NCBI RefSeq assembly: GCF_963678635.1
Contig: NC_087069.1
Coordinates: 44,809,448-44,873,447, forward strand
Origin: Symsagittifera roscoffensis
Taxonomy: Eukaryota; Xenacoelomorpha; Acoela; Convolutidae
Length of the DNA: 64,000 bases
Direction: 5' to 3'
A program made the position numbers and the translations under genes. The first letter of the stretch is position 1. Every line of letters starts with the position of its first letter. Below are positions 11,991 through 24,400 of the stretch, one piece after another. The notes under the pieces are model-generated. The model did not search any database and was not told the DNA's origin. It was given only the letters and a program-made list of their open reading frames with translations.

Positions 11991-12194
11991 AAAATAATTG
12001 AATTTATTTTGAGCTTAATTTGTAACATTTTTGCATTAGCGATTTCTTCCATTCCCATTTTTTTGAAAAATTTTTGTCTCTCTGCGTTCTCAACATTTTT
12101 CTCTCTATTTGCAATATTCTGCCCCTTCCGCGATTATCTTAGTAATAAATTGGTGCTTAAAATAAGTATGTGCATTGAATACATTGAAGTATAA
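11841..12194 (+). other. Open frame with hydrophobic segment, unrecognised
   Basis: 117 codons from ATG. Residues 1-50 are basic and polar, and residues 50-105 are a long hydrophobic stretch (IIEFILSLICNIFALAISSI, then FLKNFCLSAFSTFFSLFAIF). I recognise no family. Part of it (11990-12190) lies in the left member of a diverged duplication whose partner, near 13930-14110, does not keep the frame. That argues against conservation. A T-rich strand readily gives F/L/I-rich frames, so chance is likely. Confidence 0.15.
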
Positions 12195-13040
12195 GGCTAA
12201 ATCTACTACCAAGAACGTTGACTTAATTCTTTTAATCCTCTTTGTTTTGGTATCATCTTAAAAGCATTTTTTCTTTAGATCTGATTTTAAGTAGTCAGTC
12301 AGCCTCTTCAATACTCCTCAAGCTTATCAGCCCTCGGAAAATTAATCACCAGGTGAGTAAAACAAGTTTTTCACCTATAAATTTTCAAGGATATAACAAA
12401 CGGGAGCGTGTGTTTTCGGTAGCTCTTTCGAATAGTTGAAGTTCTTTTTTAAAATTCAGTCAGCAGTTTTTTTTCTCTAAATCGCTCCTACATTTTTATT
12501 CATTTTCTACGGACACAAAAAACCCAATTTTTGAGAATAAGAACCATACAACTGATCTCCTTTTTTCTGACAAATTGAACTCAAAGTTTGATAAAGATCT
12601 TCTGATTTGGGTCCGGCACACTGATCAATTGACTGGAAAGATCTACGCCGTATTGTGCGTCTTGTTTCAGTCAATATCACTGAAGTCGTGTGGCAATAAA
12701 TTGAATCCCTATTGATTTTGATTTCAATTCTTAGAAAAATAAGTTAGAATTTTTCTGTTTTTTAGATTCTCCAGCCAAGAAGACTGGCCAGAGACCTTGA
12801 AATTCAATGTTAAACTAAATCGTCGGTAAGTTTCTAGTTTAATCCTCATAACTTGAAAAAGAATGATATCGGTAACCTTATTTTAAATCATAGGAACTAA
12901 CTTAATAAAAAACTTTTAAAAAATCAAAAAGAAAGAGCAAAAAAACATTTGAAAAACTTATTACAAGTAAAAGAAACTTTCACAGTTTTTGGAACTGTTT
13001 CAAATAACAAACGTAATTGGAATAAATTTTGCTAACTCTA
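11990..13040 (+). repeat. Diverged duplication, left member
   Basis: Collinear with 13930-14945. Shared landmarks, in order, are CTTTCGCGATT-like, AGATCTGATTT with AAGTAGTCAG or CAGGTAGTCA, GCCCTCGGAA or GCGCTCGGAA, CCCTATTGATTT, ACTGGCCAGAGAC, and AAACTTTTAAAAAATCA or AAACTTTAAAAATCAGAAA. Identity is clearly lower than in the recent copies further right, so this is an older duplication. The left member has splice-like sites (CACCAG with gtgagt at 12353; CGTCG with gtaagt at 12826) that the right member lacks. Confidence 0.6.
12440..12825 (+). other. Possible remnant of a small spliced gene
   Basis: A frame without ATG stays open from 12440 to a TGA at 12713. It includes KFDKDLLIWVRHTDQLTGKI and then YAVLCVLFQ. 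A second exon-like segment at 12766-12825 follows ctgttttttag and precedes gtaagt; in one frame it reads FSSQEDWPETLKFNVKLNR. In the older duplicate the equivalent piece reads NWPETLRLKS and has lost the donor. I recognise no family. The composition looks coding-like, but the evidence is splice signals and openness only. Confidence 0.2.
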
Positions 13041-13929
13041 GAGCAACCAGCGAGAAGTCTTGTTTTCCATTAAAAAGTGTGTCGAATTAACCGGAAACAC
13101 TTCTGCTATTTTCACAGCAATCGACTAGAAATCTTGTTGTTCAGTAGTAGATGTTTCGAATTAGGAAGAATAACTATATATCAGAAGACATTTGCAAAGT
13201 GTTATTACTCTAGAGTCTTAACCTCACACCAATCTGGAAATTAACGTTCAACAGGGGTTATGCATTTTAAAAAACAAAAACAACTCAGCTCGCATCAGAG
13301 TCGCGAGATGATTTTGATTTTTCTGAAAGTCTGTGAACATCCTAGACGTAAAAAATGACTCAAAAACGTCTGGTAATGCTGTTTTTCTCAGAAAAGTATC
13401 CAACTTGAAACTGATACTATCAACATAAATTAACGTATTAACTAGGAATGATACCATGTCACGTTTCAATTTTCCATTCCAAAAATTATCACAATTTACC
13501 ATTACTCACTTTTTTCTAGATGTACTCCTTCTCCCTCCCTTTTATAAATAAATCAACTCAAAATTTTACTTTGTGAAAATTTTGTGTGTAAACCGAAAGT
13601 AGCACCCTAGTAAGTTAAATAATTCTTCATTAACTTTTTCATTTAAAGTGGTCTCAGAAAAAGAAAAAACGTTAAAACCAAGTCAAATAAAGAACTGCTC
13701 GATGAAATGGAGGTTTTATTTGAGCTGAGACTGGTACATTTTTGCATCAATGAGTCCATTTTTCCGTTTTCTGGAACCAATTTTATCTCAGTCTGTTAGT
13801 TCCGCAAAACAGTAACCAAACAGAAAGAAAACCCATGTCTTCTCAAACTTATTTTGAAGATGTATCTTTAAAATATTTTTGCAGTAAGAAAAGTCTAAGA
13901 CCACAAAAACTGTCTTCACAATGCTTGAG

Positions 13930-14945
13930 AAATTTGAATAAGCATAATAAAAATTGGGTTTTGTGTTCCAAAAATTTGAGCAAACACGATCAATTAGACC
14001 TTTAACTTATTTCTTTATGCGTTAAAACTTAATTTCTTTCTACTTATAATTCACAGCCTCTTTCGCGATTGTGATTGATACACGATTAACTTATAGAGTG
14101 CATTAATCAAAAAAAGTACAATAAAGTATAAAGCCAAAGTCGCTTCCAAGAAGATAGACTCAATTGTTTTAGTCCTATTTGTTTGGTCTCATTTTGAATG
14201 TAATTCTTAAGATCTGATTTCAGGTAGTCAAACATCCTTTTCAAAAGTACTAAAGCTTGTAAGCGCTCGGAACCTAAATCAACAGATAAATTAAACTAAA
14301 TTTTCAATGATGTGAACCAAATTTTTAGTAGGTTTGAGTATATTAGGCATTAGTATAGGCATATTGTTTGAAGCAGATTTTTTCTTAATTTTGTAGAGCG
14401 CGTGCTAAAAACTTGGCACCTGTTTTTCAACAGTTTGAACGTTTTTTGTTTGAACAAAAACCGAAATCTCGCTTTTTTGAAATTTTCAGCAGACTTTTCG
14501 TTTTACTGCTATTCTATGGTCACTATAAAAGACATTGATAATCTAAGCTGACTAAGGCAATCTACCGAGATTTTGTGGCGTTACACTAAAGCCCTATTGA
14601 TTTCGAATTGAATTCGAAGAAGAACTTCGAATTCAATTCGAAGTTCTTCTTCGAATCTAATAAAAAAAACTGGCCAGAGACACTTCGTTTGAAGTCTAAC
14701 TCATCGGTGAAATTCTTCTTCAATCTTTTAAAGTTATTAAATAAACAAACTCTATCACACTAACTACTAACACACAAAGTAACGTATAAAAACTTTAAAA
14801 ATCAGAAACAGGTTTTTCGAGAAGGAAAATCTCAAGACACAGTTGAAGAACTTATTAGAAATTGAATAAAACTTTCAAATATAGTAAATTTTTTTAAACT
14901 TTATAATATGGGTTTAAGGCAACCGATAACTTAACAGGCTGACAG
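13930..14945 (+). repeat. Diverged duplication, right member
   Basis: Partner of 11990-13040. Its end (14738-14945, ACTCTATCAC then AAGTAACGTATAAAAACTTT) also occurs as high-identity copies at 15913-16122 and 18249-18452, so the unit was later re-used in the recent tandem expansion. A 45-bp palindrome at 14612-14656 is inserted where the left member has ordinary sequence. Confidence 0.6.
14612..14656. repeat. 45-bp perfect palindrome
   Basis: Two 22-nt arms flank a single central C at 14634. The left arm starts ATTCGAAGAAGAACTTCGAA and the right arm is its exact complement. Smaller nested hairpins (TTCGAA) lie in each arm. It sits between CCCTATTGATTT and ACTGGCCAGAGAC, landmarks that are adjacent to plain sequence in the older duplicate near 12720-12790, so it arose after that duplication. 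It could extrude as a cruciform or form a hairpin in RNA. Confidence 0.85.
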
Positions 14946-15002
14946 CTTGTTTTTTCACAGTTTGGCACTTGAGCTAAAAAAAACGCTTCAAATAATAAAA
15001 AA

Positions 15003-17400
15003 ACTTATTGTTTTTTGTTTTTACAGTTTTTTTTACACTGGCAAAAAGAACTGGAAAAACTTAATTTCAAAAAAAAATCAAAAAGAAAAATTGAAAACGG
15101 CTCTTATCGGATAATTTCTGCTTCTTGTACGGTGCTGATAGAAATTATCCTGACGAAACACTTAAAACTGAAAATTGAAACACATTTTTTTTCTCGAGCG
15201 GGGTTGACTGCAAGCAAAAAGATAGAGGCCAAATTTTGCTTAATTTTTTTAGCAAACTTAGTATGGTGCATTTTGTTTTGCAAAAAGTGGGCCTCAAAAG
15301 TGAACCCAACAATAGATAATATTAGGTGTTTAAATAGTCAAAAACCACGCAAAAACTACTGAGTCACTTACTGTCAAACTTTTATCAAAATAAGCCACTG
15401 ATGTAGCTCAACAAAGTTTCTGAAAAGTAACTTTTTCTTAAAATCGCACTTGTTTTTTATGTTAACCAAATTGTGTCATTTTAACAAATCAACTATGAGT
15501 TTTGAACTTAAAAACAAATTACAAAAACAAACGTATTTTCTTACAAGTTTTTGGAGACTATTTCTAAAACGATTTTGATGGACAGACTATAGGCTCAGTT
15601 TGATATAGTTTGGCTTCTATTGGATAGACACAAGAAGACAAAAAAGAAATCTTTTCGTGGTAAAATGTTTGTGGTCACAAACTTCTTAAAATGAGTTGCT
15701 TCATATCAAATTTGCTTAAACTTCAGGGAATTTAATTTCGTTTATCCTTTTCGGTCTAAAACTTATTCAGTTTGGGGAACAATTTGTCTTAAGGACACAT
15801 TTTTGTTCATTTTTGCGGTAAATTTAAATCAGCAGTTTGTTTTTCTCATTCAAAAAAATCGTACTAATAATTGGAATAGTTACATTTAGTTAAAGATTTT
15901 TTTTTTCAGTTTTACCAGTACAAACTCTATCATTTTAACTATTAACACAAAAAGTAACGTATAAAAACTTTAAAAATCAGAAACATGTTTTTTGAAAAGG
16001 AAAATCCCAAGACACAGTTGAAGAACTTATTTGAAATTGAATGAAATTTTCAAATTTAGTAAATTCGTTTAAACTTTGTAATATGGGTTTAGGGCAACCG
16101 ATAACTTAACAGGCTCACAGCAGATTTGTCGCGAAATCCGCGACACAGCTTTTTTATTTGATTTTTTGCTGTCCTGGATTCCACAATCATAGAGCTAAAA
16201 TATTGTAATACTCAGAATCGCTCCAAAAGCAGCCGACTTTGCAGAAACTTTAACAACATTTGCAGAGTCCAAAACATTTTGTGAAATTCAAAAACGAATA
16301 AATAGCATCTGTTTTTTCCAAACCTTTTTATTTTATCGAAAAACCAAAAGTTTTTTGTCTTTAAATTATCAAATGACACATTGAAAAACAACCAAAAATT
16401 TGAAGCGTACTTTAATCGTATTATAGATTGAAAAGCAATCGAAACCTTTTCAAAGTAAGGTTGTCCGAGTCACTATAGTTCATTCCAGTTTTTCTTTGGA
16501 GTCAACATTTATATCATTGAATTTTTCCTTCTGTAATTTTGCCAGTTTTGAACTTGCCAAATTTATTAAGTTTGATTTGAAAAAATCTGGAGATTAAACA
16601 TTTTTAAGTATTTGTTAAGCTACAAGAAAATTGGGTACTTTGTTGAGTTTTTCTGGGATGTAAAGTAGAGTACTCAGAAAACGGACGTAAACGTTTTCAC
16701 TGGAGCAAAAAGAAAAAATATCTTCTTCGTTTGTGATATAGAATCCTGAACTTGGATGCTGATTGGATCAAAAACACAAAAAAAGCCTCAAAGAGTGCCT
16801 CCTCATATGTTTTTTGTTCTTGTAGAAAAATGCTTGCTTCAATTTTGTTTTAGAAAAAAATCATGCTTTGTTTATTCAAAACATAACTACAAAAGTTTAA
16901 ATGAAATTCTCCGGGCAAAAAATAGTTTGACAGAGAGAAGATTCAGTTTCATATTCAAAATACTAAAAAAGGAAATAATAGCCATGAGTTACTAAACTTC
17001 TAGATGTTTTAGATGATTACTCTCACAAAAAATTGAGATAACGCCTGCTCACAATAAAAAATAAAAAACTTGAATTTGCATATCTAAAACAAACTAAAAA
17101 GAATGGAAAAAATCCTGCATGAACAACGCCGGACCAGTAAACTCGGAGCCTTTAAGAGCTATCGGATAAATTAGACGGACTCGAACAGATGATATAATCA
17201 ATTAGAGGGAGATCAAGTTAAGAAATTGGATTTGGTTTTCAAATTGTTAATAAAGACTGACCAAAAATCAAGAGTTTCTTTCTTCATTCAATGGGGCTGA
17301 ATTTAAAAAAAATGGGGACAAAAATTGACTTTTTGTTTATCCATAAAGTTTTTTCACAATTTTTCACCTAAAATTAAAAAAACGCTAGAATAAAAAAATC
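15003..17400 (+). repeat. Tandem expansion unit 1
   Basis: This unit has three parts. The first (15003-15912) contains ATTTCTGCTTCTTGTACGG, CTCGAGCGGGGTTGACTGC and GATGTAGCTCAACAAAG. The second (15913-16122) contains AAGTAACGTATAAAAACTTT. The third (16123-17400) starts TTTGTCGCGAAATCCGCGAC. All three recur in unit 2. Unit 1 has an extra 75 bp or so near 15236-15310. A hairpin with 11-bp arms (GGATAATTTCT and AGAAATTATCC) lies at 15109-15150. A 19-nt hairpin (TGTCGC and GCGACA arms) lies at 16127-16145 and again at 18459-18477. Open frames here do not survive in the sister units. Confidence 0.8.
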
Positions 17401-18452
17401 AAAACTTTTTGTATTTTGTTTTTACAGATTTTTAAAGTAGTAGAAAAAACTGAGTTTCAAAATAATTCAAATAGGAATATGAAAATGGCTCTTATTGGAT
17501 AATTTCTGCTTCTTGTAAGGCGCTGATAGAAATTTTTCGGATGAACACTTGAAACTGAAATTTAATTACAACAAGTTTTGTTTCTCGAGCAGGGTTGACT
17601 GCAAGCAAAAAGACAGAGGCAAAGTTTTGGACCCAAAAAAGATAATATTCGGTGTTCAAATGGTCAAAAACCACGCCAAAACTATCGAGTCACTTTTTGT
17701 CAAACTTTTATCAAAATGTGCCACTGATGTAGCTCAACAAAGTTTCTGAAAATTAACTTTTTCTTAAAATCGAACTTGTTTTTTTTATGCTAGCTAAAAA
17801 GTGTCATTATAACCAATCAACTATAAGTCTTAAATTTAAAAACAAATTACAAAAACAAACGTATGTTCTTACAAGTTTTTGGAGACTATTTCTAATACGA
17901 TTTTGTTGGTCCAGACAAAAAGCTCAGTTTGATATAGTTTGTTTACCATTGAATAGACACCAGAAGACAAAAAAGAAATCTTTTCGTGGTAAAATGTTTG
18001 TGGTCACAAACTTCTTAAATAAGTTGCTTCATATCAAATTTGCTTAAACTACAGGGAATTTAATTTCGTTTTTCTTTTTCGGTCTAAAACTTATTCAGTT
18101 TGGGGAACAATTTGTCTTAAGGACACATTTTTGTTCATTTTTGCGGCAAGTTTAAATCAGCAGTTTGTTGTTTTCATTCAAAAAAATCGTACATCGTACT
18201 ATTAATTGGAATAGTTACATTTTCCTGAAGATTTTTTTTCACTTTTACCAGTACAAACTCTATCACTTTAACTACTAACACAAAAGTAACGTATAAAAAC
18301 TTTAAAAATCAGAAACAGGTTTTTTAAAAAGGAAAATCCCAAGACACAGTTGAAGAACTTTTTAGAAATTGAATGAAATTTTCAAATATAGTAAATTTGT
18401 TTAAATTTTGTAGTATGGGTTTAAGGCAACCGATAACTTAACAGGCTCACTG
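17400..18452 (+). repeat. Tandem expansion unit 2
   Basis: Near copy of 15003-16122, lacking its 75-bp insertion. A frame at 17549-17749 reads from FSSRVDCKQKDRG to LLSKCATDVAQQSF before a stop. In the sister copies at 19400-19650 and 28560-28740 the same frame is cut by a stop (TGT to TGA) or a one-base deletion. The unit therefore carries at most a decayed coding segment. Confidence 0.8.
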
Positions 18453-21400
18453 CAGATTTGTCGCGAAATCCGCGACACAGCTTTTTTATTTGATTTTTTG
18501 CTGTCTTGGATTCCACAATCATAGAGCTAAAATATTGTAATGCTCAAAATTGCTCCAAAAGCAGCCGACTTTGCAGAAATTTTAACAACATTTGCAGAGT
18601 CCAAAACACTTTGTGGAGTTCAAAAACGAATAAAAAGCATCTGTTTTTTCCAAACCTTTTTACTTTAAAACCTGGAGATTAAACATTTTTGAGTATTTGT
18701 TAAGCTACAAGAAAATTGGGTAACTTGTTGAGTTTTTCTGGGATGTAAAGGAGAGTACTCAGAAAACGGACGTACGGCTAAACGTTTTCACTGGAGCAAA
18801 AAGAAAAAGTATCTTCTTCGTTTGTGATATAGAATAATTCTGAACTTGGATGCTGATTGGATCAAAAACACAAATAAAGCCTCAAAAATAGCCATGAAAT
18901 ACTAAACTTCTAGATGTTTTAGATGATTACTCTCACAAAAAATTGAGATAACGCCTGCTCACAATAAAAATTAAAAAACTTGAATTTGCATATCTAAAAC
19001 AAACTAAAAAGAAGGGAAAAATCCTGCATGAAAAACGCCGGGCCAGTAAACTCGGAGCCTTTAAGAGCTATCGGATAAATTAGACGGACTCGAACAGATG
19101 ATATAATCAATTAGAGGGAGATCAAGTTAAGAAATTGGATTTGGTTTTCAAATTGTTAATAAAGACTGACAAAAAATCAAGAGTTTCTTTCTTCATTCAA
19201 TGGGGCTGAATTTAAAAAAATGGGGACAAAAATTGACTTTTTGTTTATCCATAAAGTTTTTTCACATTTTTTCACCTAAAATTAAAAAAAAACGCTAGAA
19301 AAAAATAAAACTTTTTGTATTTTGTTTTTACAGATTTTTACAGTAGTAAAAAGACTTAGTTTCAAAATAATTCAAATAGGAAAATGAAAATGGCTCTTAT
19401 TGGATAATTTCTGCTTCTTGCACGGCGCTGATAGAAATTTTTTGGACGAACACTTGAAATTGAAAGTTAATTACAACACGTTTTTTTTCTCGAGCAGGGT
19501 TGACTGCAAGCAAAAAGACCGAGGCCAAATTTTGGACCCAAAAAAGATAATATTCGGTGTTCAAATGGTCAAAAACCACGCCAAAACTATCGAGTCACTT
19601 ACTGTCAAACTTTTATCAAAATGAGCCACTGATGTAGCTCAACAAAGTTTCTGAAAATTAACTTTTTCTTAAAATCGAACTTGTTTGTTTATACTAGCTA
19701 AAATGTGTCATTTTAACCAATCACTTATAAGTTTTAAATTTAAAAACAAATTACAAAAACAAACGTAATTTCTTACAAGTTTTTGGAGACTATTTCTAAT
19801 ACGATTTTGTTGGTCCAGACAATAGGCTCAGTTTGATATTGTTTGTTTACTATTGACTAGATCCAAGAAGACAAAAAAGAATTTTTTACGTGGTAAAAAG
19901 TTTGAGGTCACAAACTTCTTAAAGTAAGTTGCTTCATATCAAATTTGCTTAATCTTCAGGGAATTTAATTTGTTTTTCTTTTTTGGTCTGCATCCAAGTC
20001 AGTTTGGGGAACAGTTTGTCTTAAGGACACATTTTTGTTCATTTTTGCGGTAAACTTAAAGCAGCAGTTTGTTGTTTCTCATTCAAAAAAAATCGTACAA
20101 TGAATTGGAATAGTTATATTTTCCTCAAGATTTTCTTCAGTTTTACCAGTACTTCCCTTTTTTCACTTTTTTCTGGTGTAGTTCTCTTTTTTGCTTACAA
20201 CAAGATATGTGAGGCTTCTGAAAACTCTCTTCTGAGGTAAAAACTAAAATCACAAATTTTTAGCTAGGTTTCCACACTAAGAAGACTCTGATTTTTTTTC
20301 TAAAATTCTTGAGTCTTTCTACTATTAGAAGATTAAATTAGTTCTCAGAAACAATGACGATGTACATTAAGATGTTTTACTGAAGCAAAAACAAAAAAAG
20401 AACAATTTTGTACAGTTTAGTGTATGCTAAATTTAGATTCTGATTGAATCAAAAGCAAAAAACAAACTCATCAAATGGTGCTGATATGTATGTTTTTTTT
20501 TGCTTAATCTTCAGGAAATTTATTTTGTTTTTCTTTTTTGGTCTACATCCAAGTCAGTTTGGGGAACAGTTTGTCTTAAGGACACATTTTTGTTCATTTT
20601 TGCCGTAAACTTAAAGCAGCAGTTTGTTGTTTCTCATTCAAAAAAAATCGTACAATCAATTGGAATAATTACATTTTCCTCAAGATTTTCTTCAGTTTTA
20701 CCAGTACTTCCCTTTTTTCACTTTTTTCTGGTGTAGTTCTCTTTTTTGCTTACAATAAGATATGTCAGGCTTCCGAAAACTCTCTTCTGAGGTAAAAACT
20801 AAACCACAAACTTTTAGCAAGGTTTCCACACTAAGAAGACTCTGATTTTTTTTCTAAAATTCTTGAGTCTTTCTACTATTAGAAGATTAAATTAGTTCTC
20901 AGAAACAATGACGATGTACATTAAGACGTTTTACTGAAGCAAAAACAAAAAAAGAACAATTTTGTACAGTTTAGTGTATGCTAAATTTAGATTCTGATTG
21001 AATCAAAAGCAAAAAACAAACTCATCAAATGGTGCCGATATGTTTTTTTTTTTTTGCTTGTAAAAATTGGTTACCTCAAACTGGACTTTTTTTGTAAAAA
21101 AATTCAAGCGCTATTCTTTGATTTGTCAAAACTTAACTACACTACCCCGAATTTTTTTTTCGGGCATTAGATTTGTTTGACAGAAAAAAGCACCTTTATT
21201 AAATTCAAATTACAGAAACAGAATTGCTTAAAAACAAAGCAAACTTAGATATAAAAGTTGAATTTGTCTTAAAATTTTCTGATAAGTCAGGAAATTTCTT
21301 CCCCGAAAATTTTTTTCAGAGAAAAAAATCGTTCATGTTGACGCCTAAATTGAACAGAGAAAAAAATTTCACCGCACCTTATGCAAAATTTAGAGCAAAG

Positions 21401-24400
21401 ATCTGATTTATTGGACATTTTATAGGTACTCTTTTTTGTAAAGTTCGCTAGTTTTTTTAGAAGACAGTATTTACACAACAATAACTTGTAAAAATTTTAT
21501 AAAATATCAGTATTTTTGGTATCAACATCTGATCAAATCAAAGATAAGCCCAATTTTTGTTATTTTCTTTTCACCAATTCTCCCACTCAGACAATAATCA
21601 GTTAAAAACAAAAAAAATAATCAAAACTTTCTTTCCCTGTTGTACAATTGCACAAAACTTCGTGAAGACATTTTTAACCTTAGTTTTTTTGAAAAAGCTT
21701 TCAATATGTTTTTGATAAACCGACAAAGAGATATGAGAAGTCTTCTGTTATGTCTCCGAACAGTTTGCATGTAGTAAACTTTTTACACTATTTTTTATAT
21801 TTATACACAAGGTTGTTACTTGTTGATTATGAAGAATTCGAAACTTCTTACCATCATTGTACCAACTTCTTACTCTCGAAGTTTATTTTGTAAAATCAAC
21901 CCTTTTGTTGTAAAGATAAGGATGGAGGACAGAGAAACATATATCATAAACCTCAAAATAGGTCACTCTAAACTCATCAATGAAAATTTTGAATTTCGAT
22001 AAACAATAAAAAAAATCCTTAACAGAGCCTTCGTTAGCATGAATTTTGAGACGTTTAAAGAACAAAATTGGATATAAAGTTATGGTAGATTGTTTCTTTA
22101 AGGCTTTTTACTGAAGAACTGCTAACATAAAAAAAAGGACTAAAGATTATCCTACTTTTGTAGATTCCCTTAGTTCGTCAGTTTTTTTCAAGGTTCGGTC
22201 ACAACTGATTCCAAACAGCTGAATGGCATTTTAAATTTTTATTTCAATTTCTCAAAAACACTGATTTAGTGAGTGAAACCAATTGAGCGTTACTTTTTTC
22301 ATCAATGAAAGTCTTTTGGGATCTTTTTTTAAAATAAAAAAATCTCTAATATATCAAGCATAACCCTCCAAATCCTCTTTAGTTAAAAAACTTCTCTTTA
22401 TACGAACTATAAAATAAAAAAAAACGCCAAAAGAGAAAAAGATTTAAGATTTTTCGTTAAATCCCAAATTCTCACAAAATTTTTGAATGGTAAATATACG
22501 GGTTTTTGTTGGAGTACTTTTGGCCATTTAAAAATGTGTTAAGCCAACTAGTTGGCCTCAATTCAGTAAAAAAAAGGTAATGGTACGGTAATGTCAGTGT
22601 GAAAAAGTAATATTTCAGTTTACTCTACCATTGAAAATTTCGAAGACAAAAAAAAATCCTCTCACAAATTTTTGCTCACATTTTTTTAGAATTCCGCTTA
22701 CATTTTGCGGATTCTGCTGACAGTTGCCGATTACGCGACAGCGTAATTTTACAAAACATAAGACTTATTTTTTGTGGGTTCCACAAACTGTTCCGGATTC
22801 CTCAAAATTTGTTGCAGATTCCGCACATTTGCCTGTTTTTGGAGCAATTTGGAATGATACAGTGTTGCAGCTCTGTTTTCATGAATTCCAAAATAGCAAA
22901 GAAGATCCAATAAAACAAGCAATTTTGCGCCTTCCGTGACACTTTTTGGCCATTCGCGGAATCGGCTCACAATTCACAAAAAAAAACATTGTTTGGTTTT
23001 GTAATGAGTCTAATATTGCCTTTCTGAACTCTGCTGCATTAAGGATGTCAGTTGAAAGTTCCAGAAACACAATTTTCCAGAAAATCTGAAAAAATAATGT
23101 GGAGTTAAGCTGGAGCATTTTGGGAAATAAGAAAATGCTCATTCTTAGCAGGCTGGATTGATAGATGCTCTGCAAATCGCAAAAAAAAATAACTATAAAA
23201 CATCATTGAATTGATTAGAAACTGATCGAAACCGAACAAGCATTTCCTACTTGCAAATGGCTTTATGTGATTTGTGGCTTGCTACGAATTGTCGTTTGTT
23301 ATAAACTGTCGCCCGTTACGAGCTGTCGCCGGCTACGAAGATTCGCCCTGCCCTACGAAATACCACGAAAAGCCGTTGATTGAGTCATAAAAAGTTGAGA
23401 TACCAGAACCATTATCGCACAAGGTACAAACACCCCCCCCCCCCCTCCTGTTTTCGAGTTATTTATTAATCGAATATGCACAACGAAAGTCAGAAATTTG
23501 ACATATGTTATATAGGTCGCTAACGATTATATAGGTCGACCCTCAATTTATTTTAAATAATTTAAGTCGGCCAACTCTGGATTATTTGAACAATTTGACA
23601 ATCTGTGTTTCTGAAAAATGCCACTTTTTTGCAAGCAATTTTTCAGTTTTTGATTAATATATGTTAATTTGGTTATTTGTTCCTGTCAAAACTTTGATCG
23701 TGATTTTGTCTCAAACCTTATTTTTGACTGAGTCAATAAGTTTAAAAAGTAATCACTACTATTTGTCCACTGGGCAATTTTATTCAGTTTCAGATTTCAA
23801 CATTTATTCATTTGCATGATTATTATATAATCTATATTTGAATCAAAAACAAAATATGATTCAAAAAATTTTTCACCTTAAAAGAATGCATTCATTTATG
23901 TGAATTCTAATGCTAAAAAAGAAAATGCAATTGCTTACCAAAATTATGATTCAAATCTGAGTCAAATTTTTGACTTCATTAATTGAGGTCTAATTTTTTG
24001 CATTTCTTGAAACACTACAAAATTCACAATTTTTTGAAACCTTTCGGGAAAGTGGGAAGAAAAATTTTTACAGTTGAAAACGATTACACTATCGTTTGAA
24101 ATTATACTCAATCTTGGAAAAAGACTTCTAGACGTTCCTAGCACATGGAAAAATATATTTCAGCTTAAGTGATCAAAATTGCGATCAAACTTGAATCAAT
24201 GTTTGACCGATTGGTCACTCGATCAGAAAAGGTATTCGCCCTGTGTTCCTCCCTTTTCCGACTAATTTGCCCAATTTTGTCTAGCCCAGACTTCTCTTGA
24301 CAAGAAATAACTGGAGAACGTGAAAATCACCAACACCTGCAGATACAAGAAAGTTTGACAGGTTAGTCAAATAGGCCATATGTTATTATAAGTTTAAACC

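Noticed and set aside
17787-18047. An 86-residue frame, shared with 28774-29010, that could be a conserved gene.
   Set aside because: Most base differences between the copies change the amino acid, and the third copy at 15470 is broken by stops. This is what recent duplication of non-coding DNA gives.
21820-22002. A 60-residue frame starting MLIMKNSKLLTI, repeated at 27324.
   Set aside because: The third copy at 30288 is frameshifted within 30 codons, and there is no start context, domain or splice evidence.
22724-22939. A 71-residue frame conserved at 31390-31605.
   Set aside because: It lies in a diverged MITE-like stretch inside the segmental duplication. Similarity reflects the age of the duplication, and the repeat motif lacks stops.
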